In this document: positions 36,704 to 45,461 of the stretch, piece after piece
Position numbering within the stretch: the first letter of the stretch is position 1
Layout: every line of letters begins with the position of its first letter
Assembly (NCBI GenBank): GCA_963851405.1
Contig: CAWKPB010000007.1
Coordinates: forward strand, 310,001 to 374,000
Length of the DNA: 64,000 nucleotides
Source of the DNA: JANPBY01 sp963851405
GTDB lineage: Bacteria > Actinomycetota > Actinomycetes > DATJPE01
Direction of reading: 5' to 3'
Notes under the pieces: model-generated
Database searches by the model: none
Told to the model about the DNA's origin: nothing
Seen by the model: only the letters and a program-made list of their open reading frames with translations
Translations under genes and position numbers: made by a program

Positions 36704-37557
36704 GGATTCGACGTCGACCCCGACTGTGGTGAACAGCCGCGCAGCCCTGGCCGAAGCAACACGTGACAGGACCGGGCGGGTCGCGATCGTGCCGACCATG
36801 GGTGGACTTCATGACGGTCATCGGGCGCTGATGCGCCGAGCCCACGAGGTAGCCGTACCAGGTGGTGGTCAGCATTTTCGTCAATCCACTCCAGTTCGGG
36901 TCGGCCGCCGACCTCGCGCGCTACCCACGGGACTTGGCGGCCGACGTCGTCGCCTGCCGCGAGGAGGGTGTTTCGGTGGTGTGGGCGCCGCCGGTTGACG
37001 TCATGTATCCCGTCGGAGGCTCCCGGCCATCACCGTGTCCTCCGGGTTGCTAGGAGCCCGTTGGGAAGGTCGTTCGCGCCCGGGACACTTCGACGGTGTG
37101 CTCACAGTGGTGGCCAAGCCTTGGTCAGGTGCGACCGCAGGTCGCGGTCTTCGGTGAGAAGGACTTCCAGCAGCTGACGCTGGTTCGGCGGATGTGCGCG
37201 GACCTTGATCTCGGGGTCACCATCGAGGGAGTCGCAACGGTGCGGGACCCCGACGGGATGGCCTTGTCCTCACGGGCGTCGCGGCTGTCGCGGGGGGGTC
37301 GGATATCGGCTGGCGCGCTCTGGCGCGCTCTGCAAGCGGGAGCCGCCGCTGTCGAATCCGGCCCGGCGGCCGTACGGGCACAGGCAGCCATGGTCCTCGC
37401 GGGAGACCCGACGGTGGAGCTCGACTACGTGGCCGTCGTCGATCCCGTGTCGCTCGACGAGGTGGATGCCGACCACACAGGCGCGGCGAGGATTCTGATG
37501 GCCGCCGAAGTCGAAGGCACCAGATTGGTCGACAATCTGCGCGTGGAGTGCGCATGA
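36696..37557 (+). pseudogene. panC: Pantothenate synthetase, disrupted by three frameshifts
   Basis: PanC joins pantoate and beta-alanine using ATP. All parts of the protein are encoded but in changing frames. Residues up to RAHEVA (with PTMGGLHDGHRALMRRA) are in one frame; near 36856 one extra base moves VVVSIFVNPLQFG to the next; near 37021 a base is lost before the stretch ending GRSRPGHFDGVL; near 37113 two bases appear lost before QVRPQVAVFGEKDFQQL, which stays open to 37557. Coding bias is intact throughout. Either a recent pseudogene or local sequence errors. It overlaps nadB by an ATGA. Confidence 0.85.
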
Positions 37558-39221
37558 GCGCCCGCCTTCCGGATCGGCTCAGCGCCGCCCCGCCTGGGTG
37601 GCGCGCCGAGGCCGATGTCGTGGTCATCGGTAGCGGGATTGCCGGCCTGACCGTGGCCCTTCGCGCGCGCTCGGTGGGCACCGTCTTGCTGGTCACCAAG
37701 GCAGATCTGGGCGACGGTTCGACCCGTTGGGCCCAGGGCGGAATTGCTGCGGCGATCGGGCCTGGCGATAGCCCGGACGAACACCTGATGGACACGTTGG
37801 TGGCCGGTGCCGGGCTGTGTGATGTCGATGCGGTACGGGTCCTGGTCGATGAGGGTCCCGCCGCGCTGCGCGGACTCATCGAGCAGGGTGCGACCTTCGA
37901 CGTCGACGCGGAGGGCGGGCTGTCCCTCACCCGTGAGGGCGGGCACCACCGCAACCGGATCGTTCATGCCGGAGGCGACGCCACAGGTGCGGAGATCTCC
38001 CGTGCGTTGGTGCTGGCCGCGCTCGAGGACCCGGACCTTGAGATCATCGAGAACGCGTTGGTGCTCGACCTGCAGACCGCCGACGACGGCGCTGTCTGTG
38101 GCGCCACCCTGCACGTGATGGGGGAAGGACAGCGGGGAGGCGTCGGATCGGTCGGTGCACGCGTGGTGGTGCTCGCGACCGGGGGGATGGGCCAGGTCTT
38201 CGAGCAGACGACGAACCCGGTCGTCTCCACCGGGGACGGGGTAGCTGTGGCCCTGCGCGCTGGCGCCACCGTCGCGGACCTGGAGTTCGTTCAGTTCCAC
38301 CCAACCGTCTTGTACCTGGGAGTGGATTCACGCGGGCAGCAGCCATTGATCTCCGAGGCTGTGCGGGGAGAGGGCGCCTATTTGGTGGACGACGACGGTA
38401 AGCGGTTCATGCTCGGCGTCCATGACCAGGCAGAACTCGCGCCACGGGACGTCGTCGCCAAAGCGATCATGCGCACGATGCGCGCATCGGGTGCTCCCCA
38501 CGTCTGGCTCGACGGGCGGCACTTCGGCGCCGAGATGTGGTCGCGCCGTTTCCCGACGATCCTCGAGTCGTGCCGCTCGTACGGAATCGATGCGGTCACT
38601 GACCTGATTCCGGTGGCTCCGGCCTGCCACTACGCCAGTGGGGGCGTCCGCACCGATCTGCACGGGCGCACGTCGGTGCCCGGGTTGTTTGCGTGTGGAG
38701 AGGTCGCGTGCACCGGGGTGCACGGGGCCAACCGACTCGCCTCGAACTCGCTGCTCGAGGGTCTGGTCTTCGCTGAACGGATCGATGCGGCCCTCGCACA
38801 AGGCCTCCCCGAACGGCAGGCACCGGCGAGCGGTACGCGACGAGCCGGCCTCCTCGACCCCACGGCGCGCGCCGGGATCCAGGCGACCATGACCGAGGGT
38901 GCAGGGGTGCTGCGGAGCCGGAGCAGTCTCGAAGTGACCGACGCCAAACTGCGTGATCTCGGGACGGCCACGAGCAGCGATCCGTGCACGGCAGCCTGGG
39001 AGACGACCAACCTGCATACGGTGGCGTCCTTTCTCGTTGCGGCAGCGGCTCGTCGCGAAGAGACGCGAGGGTCACACTGGCGTGAGGATTTCCCCGACGT
39101 CGATGACGTGCACTGGCACGGTCGATTGGTGGGCTGGTTGTCCGACGGGCGACCCGAGTTCAGGTTCGAGCAGATCCCCGACGAAGCCGCATCGCTGCGC
39201 TCTGGCAAGGAGACGCCATGA
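37554..39221 (+). CDS. nadB: L-aspartate oxidase
   Basis: 555 residues. Oxidises L-aspartate to iminoaspartate with FAD, first step of NAD synthesis. FAD site VVVIGSGIAGLTVALRA; substrate loop TRWAQGGIAAAIG; EFVQFHPTVLY and the C-terminal ACGEVACTGVHGANRLASNS are NadB hallmarks. ATG 37554 overlaps the panC stop; a GTG 6 bases upstream is less likely. nadA is not in the window; nadC follows, coupled. Confidence 0.96.
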   Translation: MSARLPDRLSAAPPGWRAEADVVVIGSGIAGLTVALRARSVGTVLLVTKADLGDGSTRWAQGGIAAAIGPGDSPDEHLMDTLVAGAGLCDVDAVRVLVDEGPAALRGLIEQGATFDVDAEGGLSLTREGGHHRNRIVHAGGDATGAEISRALVLAALEDPDLEIIENALVLDLQTADDGAVCGATLHVMGEGQRGGVGSVGARVVVLATGGMGQVFEQTTNPVVSTGDGVAVALRAGATVADLEFVQFHPTVLYLGVDSRGQQPLISEAVRGEGAYLVDDDGKRFMLGVHDQAELAPRDVVAKAIMRTMRASGAPHVWLDGRHFGAEMWSRRFPTILESCRSYGIDAVTDLIPVAPACHYASGGVRTDLHGRTSVPGLFACGEVACTGVHGANRLASNSLLEGLVFAERIDAALAQGLPERQAPASGTRRAGLLDPTARAGIQATMTEGAGVLRSRSSLEVTDAKLRDLGTATSSDPCTAAWETTNLHTVASFLVAAAARREETRGSHWREDFPDVDDVHWHGRLVGWLSDGRPEFRFEQIPDEAASLRSGKETP

Positions 39222-40126
39222 CCGAGGAGCCAAGCTCCCTCACGCCCGAGCTCGCCGAACGGCTGCTTTCGAGTGGTCTCGATCCGGCCGCCGTGGAGTC
39301 GCTGGTCCTGGCGGCATTGGCTGAGGACCTCGACGGTGGCGTTGACGTGACGTCGACAGCCACGGTCCCGCCGGACCAGTACGCCGTGGGGGACCTCGTG
39401 GCGCGGGCCCCCGGAGTCATCGCTGGGTTGGATGTGGCCGAGGTGGTTTTCGCCGTCGTCACCGACGGCCTCGGCCGGGTGGAGCGACGCGCGCGAGATG
39501 GCGAGCGCGTCGAGCCCGGAGATGTACTCCTCACGGTTGAGGGACGGACCCGGGCGTTGCTCACCGGCGAACGCACGGCGCTGAACCTGCTGTGCCGGCT
39601 GTCCGGCGTGGCGACGCTGACCCGCCAGTGGGTCGATGCCGTTGCGGGCACCGGGGCGGAAATCCGCGACACCAGGAAGACGACGCCGTTGCTGCGGTCG
39701 CTGGAGAAGTACGGCGTGCGCTGCGGGGGCGGCACGAACCATCGAATGGCGCTCTCGGACGCGGCGTTGGTGAAGGACAACCATGTGCTCGCCGCCGGCG
39801 GCGTTTCGGCAGCCTTCGACGCGGTACGAGCGATGTTTCCGGAGGTGCCGGTCGAGGTTGAGGTGGACACCCTCGACCAACTAGCCGAGGTTCTCGATGC
39901 GGGCGCGGACCTAGTCCTCCTCGACAACATGAGCGAGGGCGAACTCACCGAGGCGGTACGGCTCACGTCGGGCCGGGCTCGGCTGGAGGCCAGCGGCGGC
40001 CTCACCCTGGAGACGGCTCGGTCCGTGGCCTCGACCGGGGTCGACTATCTGGCCGTCGGCGCCTTGACCCACTCAGCCCCGGTGCTGGACATCGCCCTTG
40101 ATCTGCGCCCGGTGGAGGCCGACTGA
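39218..40126 (+). CDS. nadC: Quinolinate phosphoribosyltransferase (decarboxylating)
   Basis: 302 residues. Makes nicotinate mononucleotide from quinolinate and PRPP. Motifs: RKTTPLLRSLEKYGVRCGGG, NHRMALSDAALVKDNH, VEVEVDTLDQ and the terminal GVDYLAVGALTHS. Coupled to nadB by ATGA and to coaX by a TGATG overlap. Confidence 0.96.
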   Translation: MTEEPSSLTPELAERLLSSGLDPAAVESLVLAALAEDLDGGVDVTSTATVPPDQYAVGDLVARAPGVIAGLDVAEVVFAVVTDGLGRVERRARDGERVEPGDVLLTVEGRTRALLTGERTALNLLCRLSGVATLTRQWVDAVAGTGAEIRDTRKTTPLLRSLEKYGVRCGGGTNHRMALSDAALVKDNHVLAAGGVSAAFDAVRAMFPEVPVEVEVDTLDQLAEVLDAGADLVLLDNMSEGELTEAVRLTSGRARLEASGGLTLETARSVASTGVDYLAVGALTHSAPVLDIALDLRPVEAD

Positions 40127-40884
40127 TGCTGCTCGCCATTGACGTCGGCAACACCAACACGGTCCTCGGGCTGTTTCGTGCCGAGCGACTCACACGGTCC
40201 TGGCGTGTGCAGACCGACCCACGCGCAACCGGCGACGAGATGCTCCTGACCTTCCGCGGGTTGTTGCATGAGCAGCCGGAGATCACCGGGGTGGCCCTGT
40301 GCTCGACCGTCCCCTCCGTGCTGCGCGAGATGCGTGTTGTCCTCGAGCATTTCCAGGAGCGGGTGCCGATCGTCATCGTCGAGCCGGGCACGAAGACCGG
40401 AGTGCCGGTGCTGACCGACAATCCGAAGGAGGTTGGGGCCGATCGGATCGTGAACACCTTGGCTGCTCACCACCTCTTCGGCGGGCCGTGCGTGGTCGTC
40501 GACTTCGGTACGTCGACCAATCTGGACGTCGTCAGCGCACAGGGGGAGTTCCTCGGCGGGGCGCTGGCCCCAGGGATCGAGATCTCCATCGAGGCACTAG
40601 CCTCGCGCGCCGCCCAGCTGCGTCGGGTCGAGCTGGTCCGGCCGCGCGGGGTGATCGGGAAGAACACGGTCGAAGCCTTGCAGTCGGGTGCCTTGTACGG
40701 CTTCGCCGGTCAGGTCGACGGACTCGTGCGCCGCATCGTTGACGAGCTCGGGGAGCCCTTGACGGCCGTCGTTGCCACCGGGGGGTTGGCCCCGATCGTC
40801 GTTCCGGAGTCGGAGTGCATCACCGATCACCGCCCTGATCTGACGCTCGTCGGCCTACGTCTGATCTACGAGCGCAACACCTGA
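40126..40884 (+). CDS. coaX: Type III pantothenate kinase
   Basis: 252 residues. Phosphorylates pantothenate, the first CoA step. ASKHA-fold motifs: phosphate-1 DVGNTNTVLG near the start, PKEVGADRIVNTLAAH, and phosphate-2 VVDFGTSTNLDVV, where Asn replaces the more usual Thr-Phe region. LEHFQ and GGALAPGIEIS are typical. Its stop overlaps the convergent methyltransferase gene by 19 bases. Confidence 0.94.
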   Translation: MLLAIDVGNTNTVLGLFRAERLTRSWRVQTDPRATGDEMLLTFRGLLHEQPEITGVALCSTVPSVLREMRVVLEHFQERVPIVIVEPGTKTGVPVLTDNPKEVGADRIVNTLAAHHLFGGPCVVVDFGTSTNLDVVSAQGEFLGGALAPGIEISIEALASRAAQLRRVELVRPRGVIGKNTVEALQSGALYGFAGQVDGLVRRIVDELGEPLTAVVATGGLAPIVVPESECITDHRPDLTLVGLRLIYERNT

Positions 40885-41642
40885 GGAGCCTGTGGCGTTT
40901 CTGACGCGCGGCTGCGGTATCCGCAAGCGACGTACGGCATGGCGAGCCGCTGGGTCCGCGTCGATGCGACCCGCGTGCCCAGTTCGCCGACGCGATGCAG
41001 GATCTCGTCGCGGTCGGCGCGCAGCCGGACGAAGGAATAGGAGCCGACCAGTCCGACCAGCTCATCGACGGAAAGCCTCTGTCGATGGGGCCACTGCGCG
41101 CTTTCGGGCGAGGTGAAGTGCGCTCCGAAGTCCGGAGCGCCCAGGTCGTCGACGGCCGAATAGCGATCCTCGCCCTCGATCAGGTCGGACAGCTCGGCCA
41201 TCCAGGGGACGCGATCGTCGCGGGTGTTCCAGACCACCGAAAATTGGCCACCAGGGCGTAGGACGCGAGCGATCTCTGCGTGCGCGGTCTCCGGGTCGAA
41301 CCAGTGGTAGGCCTGCGCCGCGATGACCGTGTCCACCGAATGGTCGGCCACGGGGATGGACTCGGCTGTGCCGTCGGTCGTTCGACCGGGAAGCGCGTGC
41401 TCGGCCAGCTCCCGCATGTCCCGGTCGGGCTCAACGGCGAGAACGTCGTACCCGAGTCGGTGGGCCGCGCCAGCGAAGAGCCCTGTTCCGGCGCCGAGGT
41501 CGACGACTCGGGCACCCGCCGCCCCGCTACACCACCGAACCGCCTCATCGGGGTAGCCGGGCCGGAAGCGGTCGTAGTCGCGAGCCCCGGACCCGAACGA
41601 CAAGCGGCGGTCGGCCCAGGTCGGGCGTTCGGCGTCTTCCAC
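40866..41642 (-). CDS. Class I SAM-dependent methyltransferase
   Basis: 258 residues. RLSFGSGARDYDRFRPGYP at the start and the SAM loop VVDLGAGTGLFAGAAHRLG, then AQAYHWFDPETAHAEIARVL, a pattern common in small-molecule methyltransferases resembling trans-aconitate or ubiquinone methylases. GTG 41642 is preferred to TTG 41654; neither has a clear ribosome site. Divergent from lysS. Substrate unknown. Confidence 0.87.
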   Translation of the reverse strand: MEDAERPTWADRRLSFGSGARDYDRFRPGYPDEAVRWCSGAAGARVVDLGAGTGLFAGAAHRLGYDVLAVEPDRDMRELAEHALPGRTTDGTAESIPVADHSVDTVIAAQAYHWFDPETAHAEIARVLRPGGQFSVVWNTRDDRVPWMAELSDLIEGEDRYSAVDDLGAPDFGAHFTSPESAQWPHRQRLSVDELVGLVGSYSFVRLRADRDEILHRVGELGTRVASTRTQRLAMPYVACGYRSRASETPQAPQVLRS

Positions 41643-41683
41643 GTGGGCAGCCAAGCGGAGTCAACGCGCTGACGCCACCCGGT

Positions 41684-41697
41684 TAGCCTTGCGCCCC
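41684..41697 (+). promoter_or_regulatory. Predicted leaderless -10 box (lysS)
   Basis: TAGCCT at 41684-41689, then 8 bases to ATG 41698. Confidence 0.5.
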
Positions 41698-43224
41698 ATG
41701 ACCGATGCTCCGCACGTCGCCGGCCCGAACGGCGATGACCTTGAGGACGCCCTACCTGAGCAGATGCGCGTGCGGCGGGCCAAGAGGGAGCGCATGCTCG
41801 AGGCTGGTGTCGAGCCGTATGCCCTGGGGTACCCGCGTACTCACACCTTGGCCGAGGTGCGTGCGGCCTGGCCGGGCCTCGAGGCGGGGGACGAAACCGG
41901 GATCGACGTCTCCGTCACAGGGCGCGTCATGTTTGTCCGCAACTCCGGGAAGCTGTGCTTCGCCACGTTGCGCGCCGGAGATGGCACCGAACTGCAGGTG
42001 ATGCTGTCCCTGGATCGGGTGGGCGAGGAGTCGCTGGTCGACTGGAAGGCGGACGTCGACCTGGGTGACCACGTGGGCGTGACGGGCGAGGTCATCTCGT
42101 CTCGCCGGGGGGAGTTGTCGGTGCTGGCCGCCACGTGGGCCATGACGGCGAAGGCGCTGCGTCCACTGCCCGTGGCGCACAAGGCGCTGTCCGAGGAGAC
42201 CCGCGTTCGCCAGCGGTACGTCGACCTGATCATGCGACCTGAGGCTCGAGACATGGCGCTGCTTCGTCCGGCCGTGGTGCGCTCGTTGCGCGACAGCCTG
42301 GCCAGCCGTGGCTTCGTCGAGGTCGAGACGCCGATGCTTCAGACGCTGCAAGGCGGTGCCACCGCGAGACCGTTCGTCACCCACGCCAATGCTTTTGATC
42401 TGGACGTCTATCTGCGGATCGCGCCGGAGCTCTTTCTCAAGCGCTGCGTCGTCGGGGGTATCGAAAAGGTCTTCGAGATTAATCGGAACTTCCGCAACGA
42501 GGGCGCGGACTCCACGCACAGCCCGGAGTTCGCCATGCTCGAGTTCTATACCGCATATCAGGACTACGAGGACGTCGCGGCCCTCACGCAGGCCTTGATC
42601 CAGGAGGCTGCCGTCGCGACCACCGGCTCGACGACGGTCACGCATGTCGATGGCTCGGTGGTCGAGCTCGGCGCCGACTGGCCGCGGGTCTCGATGCTTG
42701 TGTCCCTGTCCGAGGCTCTGGGCGAGTCGGTCACGCCGGACACCCCGATCGAGCGACTACGCGAGCTCGCGGACTCCGTCGAGCTCGGGTACGACCCCGC
42801 GGCCATCCACGGCAAGCTCATCGAGGAGTTGTTCGAGCACCACGTCGTGCCCACGTTCGCAGGCCCCACCTTCGTCATCGATTTCCCGGTCGATACCTCC
42901 CCGCTGGTCCGCCAGCATCGAAGCCAGGCCGGGGTTGTGGAGAAGTGGGATCTCTACGTCGCGGGTTTCGAGCTGGGAACGGGGTACTCCGAGCTGGTTG
43001 ATCCGGTCGTCCAGCGCCAGCGTTTCGAAGAGCAAGCCCTGCTGGCGGCGGCGGGCGACGCCGAGGCGATGCCCGTGGACGAGGACTTCCTTCGGGCGAT
43101 GGAGTACGGCATGCCGCCCATGGGTGGCGTCGGATTCGGGATCGACCGTCTGCTCAAGGCGCTCACCGGGGTCACCAGCATCCGCGAGACGATCCTGTTT
43201 CCGCTCGTCAAGCCCGAAAGCTGA
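41698..43224 (+). CDS. lysS: Lysyl-tRNA synthetase, class II
   Basis: 508 residues. N-terminal OB-fold anticodon-binding domain (about 60-160), then the class II core: motif 2 in EINRNFRNEG with the following PEFAMLEFYTAYQDY, and motif 3 in GVGFGIDRLLKALTG. Predicted to be leaderless. Followed by argA with a one-base TGATG overlap and then lsr2, as in mycobacteria. Confidence 0.96.
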   Translation: MTDAPHVAGPNGDDLEDALPEQMRVRRAKRERMLEAGVEPYALGYPRTHTLAEVRAAWPGLEAGDETGIDVSVTGRVMFVRNSGKLCFATLRAGDGTELQVMLSLDRVGEESLVDWKADVDLGDHVGVTGEVISSRRGELSVLAATWAMTAKALRPLPVAHKALSEETRVRQRYVDLIMRPEARDMALLRPAVVRSLRDSLASRGFVEVETPMLQTLQGGATARPFVTHANAFDLDVYLRIAPELFLKRCVVGGIEKVFEINRNFRNEGADSTHSPEFAMLEFYTAYQDYEDVAALTQALIQEAAVATTGSTTVTHVDGSVVELGADWPRVSMLVSLSEALGESVTPDTPIERLRELADSVELGYDPAAIHGKLIEELFEHHVVPTFAGPTFVIDFPVDTSPLVRQHRSQAGVVEKWDLYVAGFELGTGYSELVDPVVQRQRFEEQALLAAAGDAEAMPVDEDFLRAMEYGMPPMGGVGFGIDRLLKALTGVTSIRETILFPLVKPES

Positions 43225-43754
43225 TGACGAGGACAGCGCGGGCCGAACCGGGGCCCCAGGTGACGGTCCGCCCTGCCCGCACGCGTGACGTACGGGTGAT
43301 CAGGACCCTGGTCGACCAGCACCTCGTGGACCGCAAGTTGCTGGGCAAGGCGACCGTGACTCTGTTCGAGGACGTCCAGGAGTTCGTGGTCGCCGAGTGC
43401 GCCGGCGCGGTCGTGGGCTGTGGGGCCCTGCACGTGCTGTGGGAGGACCTCGGCGAGGTCAGGACGCTCGCGGTGGACGAGGGCTTTGCGCGCCAAGGGA
43501 TCGGTTCGGTGGTGTTGGGTGAGTTGCTGCGCCGGGCCAGCGATCTAGGGGTGACCCGGGTGTTCTGCCTGACCTTCGAGACCGAGTTCTTCACCCGCTT
43601 CGGTTTCAAGGAGTTACACGGGGAGCCCGTCACCCACCAGGTCTACGAAGAGCTCCTGCAGTCTTACGACGAGGGTGTGGCCGAATTCCTCGACCTGGAC
43701 CGGGTCAAGCCGAATACTCTCGGTAATACCAGAATGATTCTGCATTTACGGTGA
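43224..43754 (+). CDS. argA: Amino-acid N-acetyltransferase (actinobacterial N-acetylglutamate synthase type)
   Basis: 176 residues. A GNAT protein close to M. tuberculosis Rv2747: VTLFEDVQEFVVAE, VGCGALHVLWEDLGEVRTLA and the acetyl-CoA loop GFARQGIGSVVLGE, then FCLTFETEFFTRFGF and GVAEFLDLDRVKPNTLGNTR. It would make N-acetylglutamate for arginine synthesis. It lacks the amino acid kinase domain of classical ArgA, as in actinobacteria. Coupled to lysS. Confidence 0.9.
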   Translation: MTRTARAEPGPQVTVRPARTRDVRVIRTLVDQHLVDRKLLGKATVTLFEDVQEFVVAECAGAVVGCGALHVLWEDLGEVRTLAVDEGFARQGIGSVVLGELLRRASDLGVTRVFCLTFETEFFTRFGFKELHGEPVTHQVYEELLQSYDEGVAEFLDLDRVKPNTLGNTRMILHLR

Positions 43755-43768
43755 GTATGTCCGAACAT

Positions 43769-43797
43769 TTGCGCGACTAACGTCCGAGCATTAGGCT
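43769..43797 (+). promoter_or_regulatory. Predicted lsr2 promoter
   Basis: TTGCGC (43769-43774) and TAGGCT (43792-43797) with a 17-base spacer, in the most A+T-rich stretch of the window. The transcript would start near 43804, giving a 25-base leader with the GGAGGA ribosome site. Confidence 0.6.
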
Positions 43798-43829
43798 GGA
43801 TCAATTGTTGCCGACCCTGGAGGAAATTC

Positions 43830-44147
43830 ATGGCGCAGAAGGTCCAGATCATTCTCGTCGACGATGTCGACGGTGGGTCGGCGGACGAGACGGTGAGTTT
43901 TGCCCTCGACGGAACCGGGTACGAGATTGACCTCTCGCACAAGAATGCCGCGCAGCTGCGCGACGCGTTGGCGCCGTGGGTTGGCTCGGCGCGCAAGGCG
44001 AGTACGTCGCGACGTGGGCGCGGGCGCGGTCGGCAGGCAGGCGACGCGGGTGAGATCCGCGCGTGGGCCAAGAGCCAGGGCATCAAGGTCAGCGAGCGCG
44101 GGCGGGTCAGCGCAGAGGTCCGCGCTCAGTACGAGGCTGCACACTGA
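43830..44147 (+). CDS. lsr2: Lsr2 nucleoid-associated protein
   Basis: 105 residues. Actinobacterial xenogeneic silencer that binds A+T-rich DNA. N-terminal dimerisation domain (QKVQIILVDDVDGGSADETV), basic linker (SRRGRGRGRQ) and C-terminal DNA-binding part with RAWAKSQGIKVSERGRVS, where RGR is the minor-groove hook. A strong CTGGAGGA site lies before ATG 43830. Stands between argA and clpC, as in mycobacteria. Confidence 0.97.
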   Translation: MAQKVQIILVDDVDGGSADETVSFALDGTGYEIDLSHKNAAQLRDALAPWVGSARKASTSRRGRGRGRQAGDAGEIRAWAKSQGIKVSERGRVSAEVRAQYEAAH

Positions 44148-44179
44148 CCGTCGACCGAACCGGTCCGAAGTCGCGGGCC

Positions 44180-44557
44180 GTGGTGTCGGTCCGCTGGGCT
44201 GACATGGACGCGTACGGACACGTGAACAACGCGGTCTTTTTGAACTATCTCGAGGAAGCTCGCGACCAATTGCTCACCGGGCTTCTCGGCGATGCCGCGG
44301 ACGACATCGTCATCGCGCACGTCTCCATCGACTATCGCCGGGAGATCACCCTCGAACACCAGCAGGTCACGGTCGAGTCCACAGTGACCGGATGGGGCAC
44401 GTCGAGCATCCGAACCTCCGAACTCATCACTCTCCCCGACGGATCGATCTCGGCCGAGGGCAACACGGTCATGGTGGCTCGCGACAAGGCGACCGGCCGC
44501 AGCCGTCCCCTCACGCCCGCTGAACTCGACCGCCTGTCTCCTCCCGCGCCTGGGTAA
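44180..44557 (+). CDS. Acyl-CoA thioesterase, 4HBT hotdog fold
   Basis: 125 residues. RWADMDAYGHVNNAVFLNYLEEAR is the hotdog active-site segment (Asp general base plus HVNN helix start), and the C terminus continues with hotdog strands. The start is uncertain: the frame is open upstream, GTG 44180 or 44183 is the first normal start, and a CTG at 44144 overlaps the Lsr2 stop. Acyl-CoA substrate unknown. Confidence 0.85.
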   Translation: MVSVRWADMDAYGHVNNAVFLNYLEEARDQLLTGLLGDAADDIVIAHVSIDYRREITLEHQQVTVESTVTGWGTSSIRTSELITLPDGSISAEGNTVMVARDKATGRSRPLTPAELDRLSPPAPG

Positions 44558-44602
44558 CCGACCGCGTCGGCGGGTTCAGCACGAGGAATGGCAGACACGG
44601 CA

Positions 44603-45250
44603 TTACCCCGTGGCGAGGAGTTCGGGCTGCCAGTCGGCGCGGGGCTGGGCGTGCAAGGCCCAGAAGTGCTCGGCCAGCGCTTCCGGCTCGTACCCGGGGG
44701 CGGAGCCGAGGGAGCCTTGGATGGTGATCGTGGCGGCGTGGATGCCGTGGGGGCCGACCTCCTTGGCCAGCGCCAGCACGTAGTTGCGCATGGCCGCCTT
44801 CTGCATCCCCAGGCCCACGCCGGTCAGCGAGGGGTTGGTCGCGGCGACGCTGCCAGTGAACAGCAACGTGCCTCGACCTGCGGCCCGCATGGCGGGGAGG
44901 ACCGCTTGGCTGGAGGCCACTGCGCCCAACGCGCCCAGCCGAAGCCCGGCGGCCAGCGCGTTCGGCGTGACCTCGGATGGGAGCCCGTCCACCCAAGCCG
45001 AGGGGTTGAAGACCATGACGGCCGGATCGCCGACCGATTCTCGAATGTGGGCGAAGGCGGCTTTCAGCGAGGCCTCGTCTGACGCGTCCGCGCCGATGAC
45101 CACGGAGTCCAGATCCGGGGTCTCGAGGGTCCCGCCCTCGCGGACGACGAACACCGGCAGGTAGCCCTCGGCGGCGAATCGCCGGCCGATCGCCAGGCCC
45201 ATTCCGGGCCCAGCGCCTACCACGACCACCGCATCAACGAGCTCAGCCAT
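44603..45250 (-). CDS. SDR family oxidoreductase, atypical active site
   Basis: 215 residues. Rossmann motif VVVGAGPGMGLAIGRRFAAEG and a catalytic-region Ser (LFTGSVAATNPS). The Lys is kept in GLGMQKAAMRNYV, but the position four residues before it, normally Tyr, is Leu. The enzyme may be inactive or use another acid. TACGGT precedes ATG 45250 by 6 bases. Divergent from clpC. Confidence 0.85.
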   Translation of the reverse strand: MAELVDAVVVVGAGPGMGLAIGRRFAAEGYLPVFVVREGGTLETPDLDSVVIGADASDEASLKAAFAHIRESVGDPAVMVFNPSAWVDGLPSEVTPNALAAGLRLGALGAVASSQAVLPAMRAAGRGTLLFTGSVAATNPSLTGVGLGMQKAAMRNYVLALAKEVGPHGIHAATITIQGSLGSAPGYEPEALAEHFWALHAQPRADWQPELLATG

Positions 45251-45262
45251 GGCCCAACCGTA
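45251..45262 (-). promoter_or_regulatory. Predicted leaderless -10 box (SDR gene)
   Basis: On the minus strand TACGGT (45262-45257), then 6 bases to ATG 45250. Confidence 0.5.
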
Positions 45263-45461
45263 CGATGCTTCGCGACCGCTCCGTCGGGCTCTGTTCGCCC
45301 TTGGCGTACCCAACCGGGAAGCCAACACGCCCATTTGCTGTTGCAAACAGGTGACACCCGACCGGAGGAGACGGCTTCTCGGCGGTGGTCACGGCTAGCA
45401 TGAGATGGACCCGCCTCCGGTCCCCGGGGGACGGGCACCGCCCGTGCGAGGAGCGCTGAAC

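Noticed and set aside
36696..37557. Programmed frameshifting in panC
   Set aside because: Three separate shifts in both directions at sites without slippery heptamers or stimulatory structures; decay or sequence error is simpler.
44144..44179. CTG 44144 as a start for the thioesterase
   Set aside because: It overlaps the Lsr2 stop neatly, but CTG starts are rare and there is no ribosome site; kept only as an alternative.
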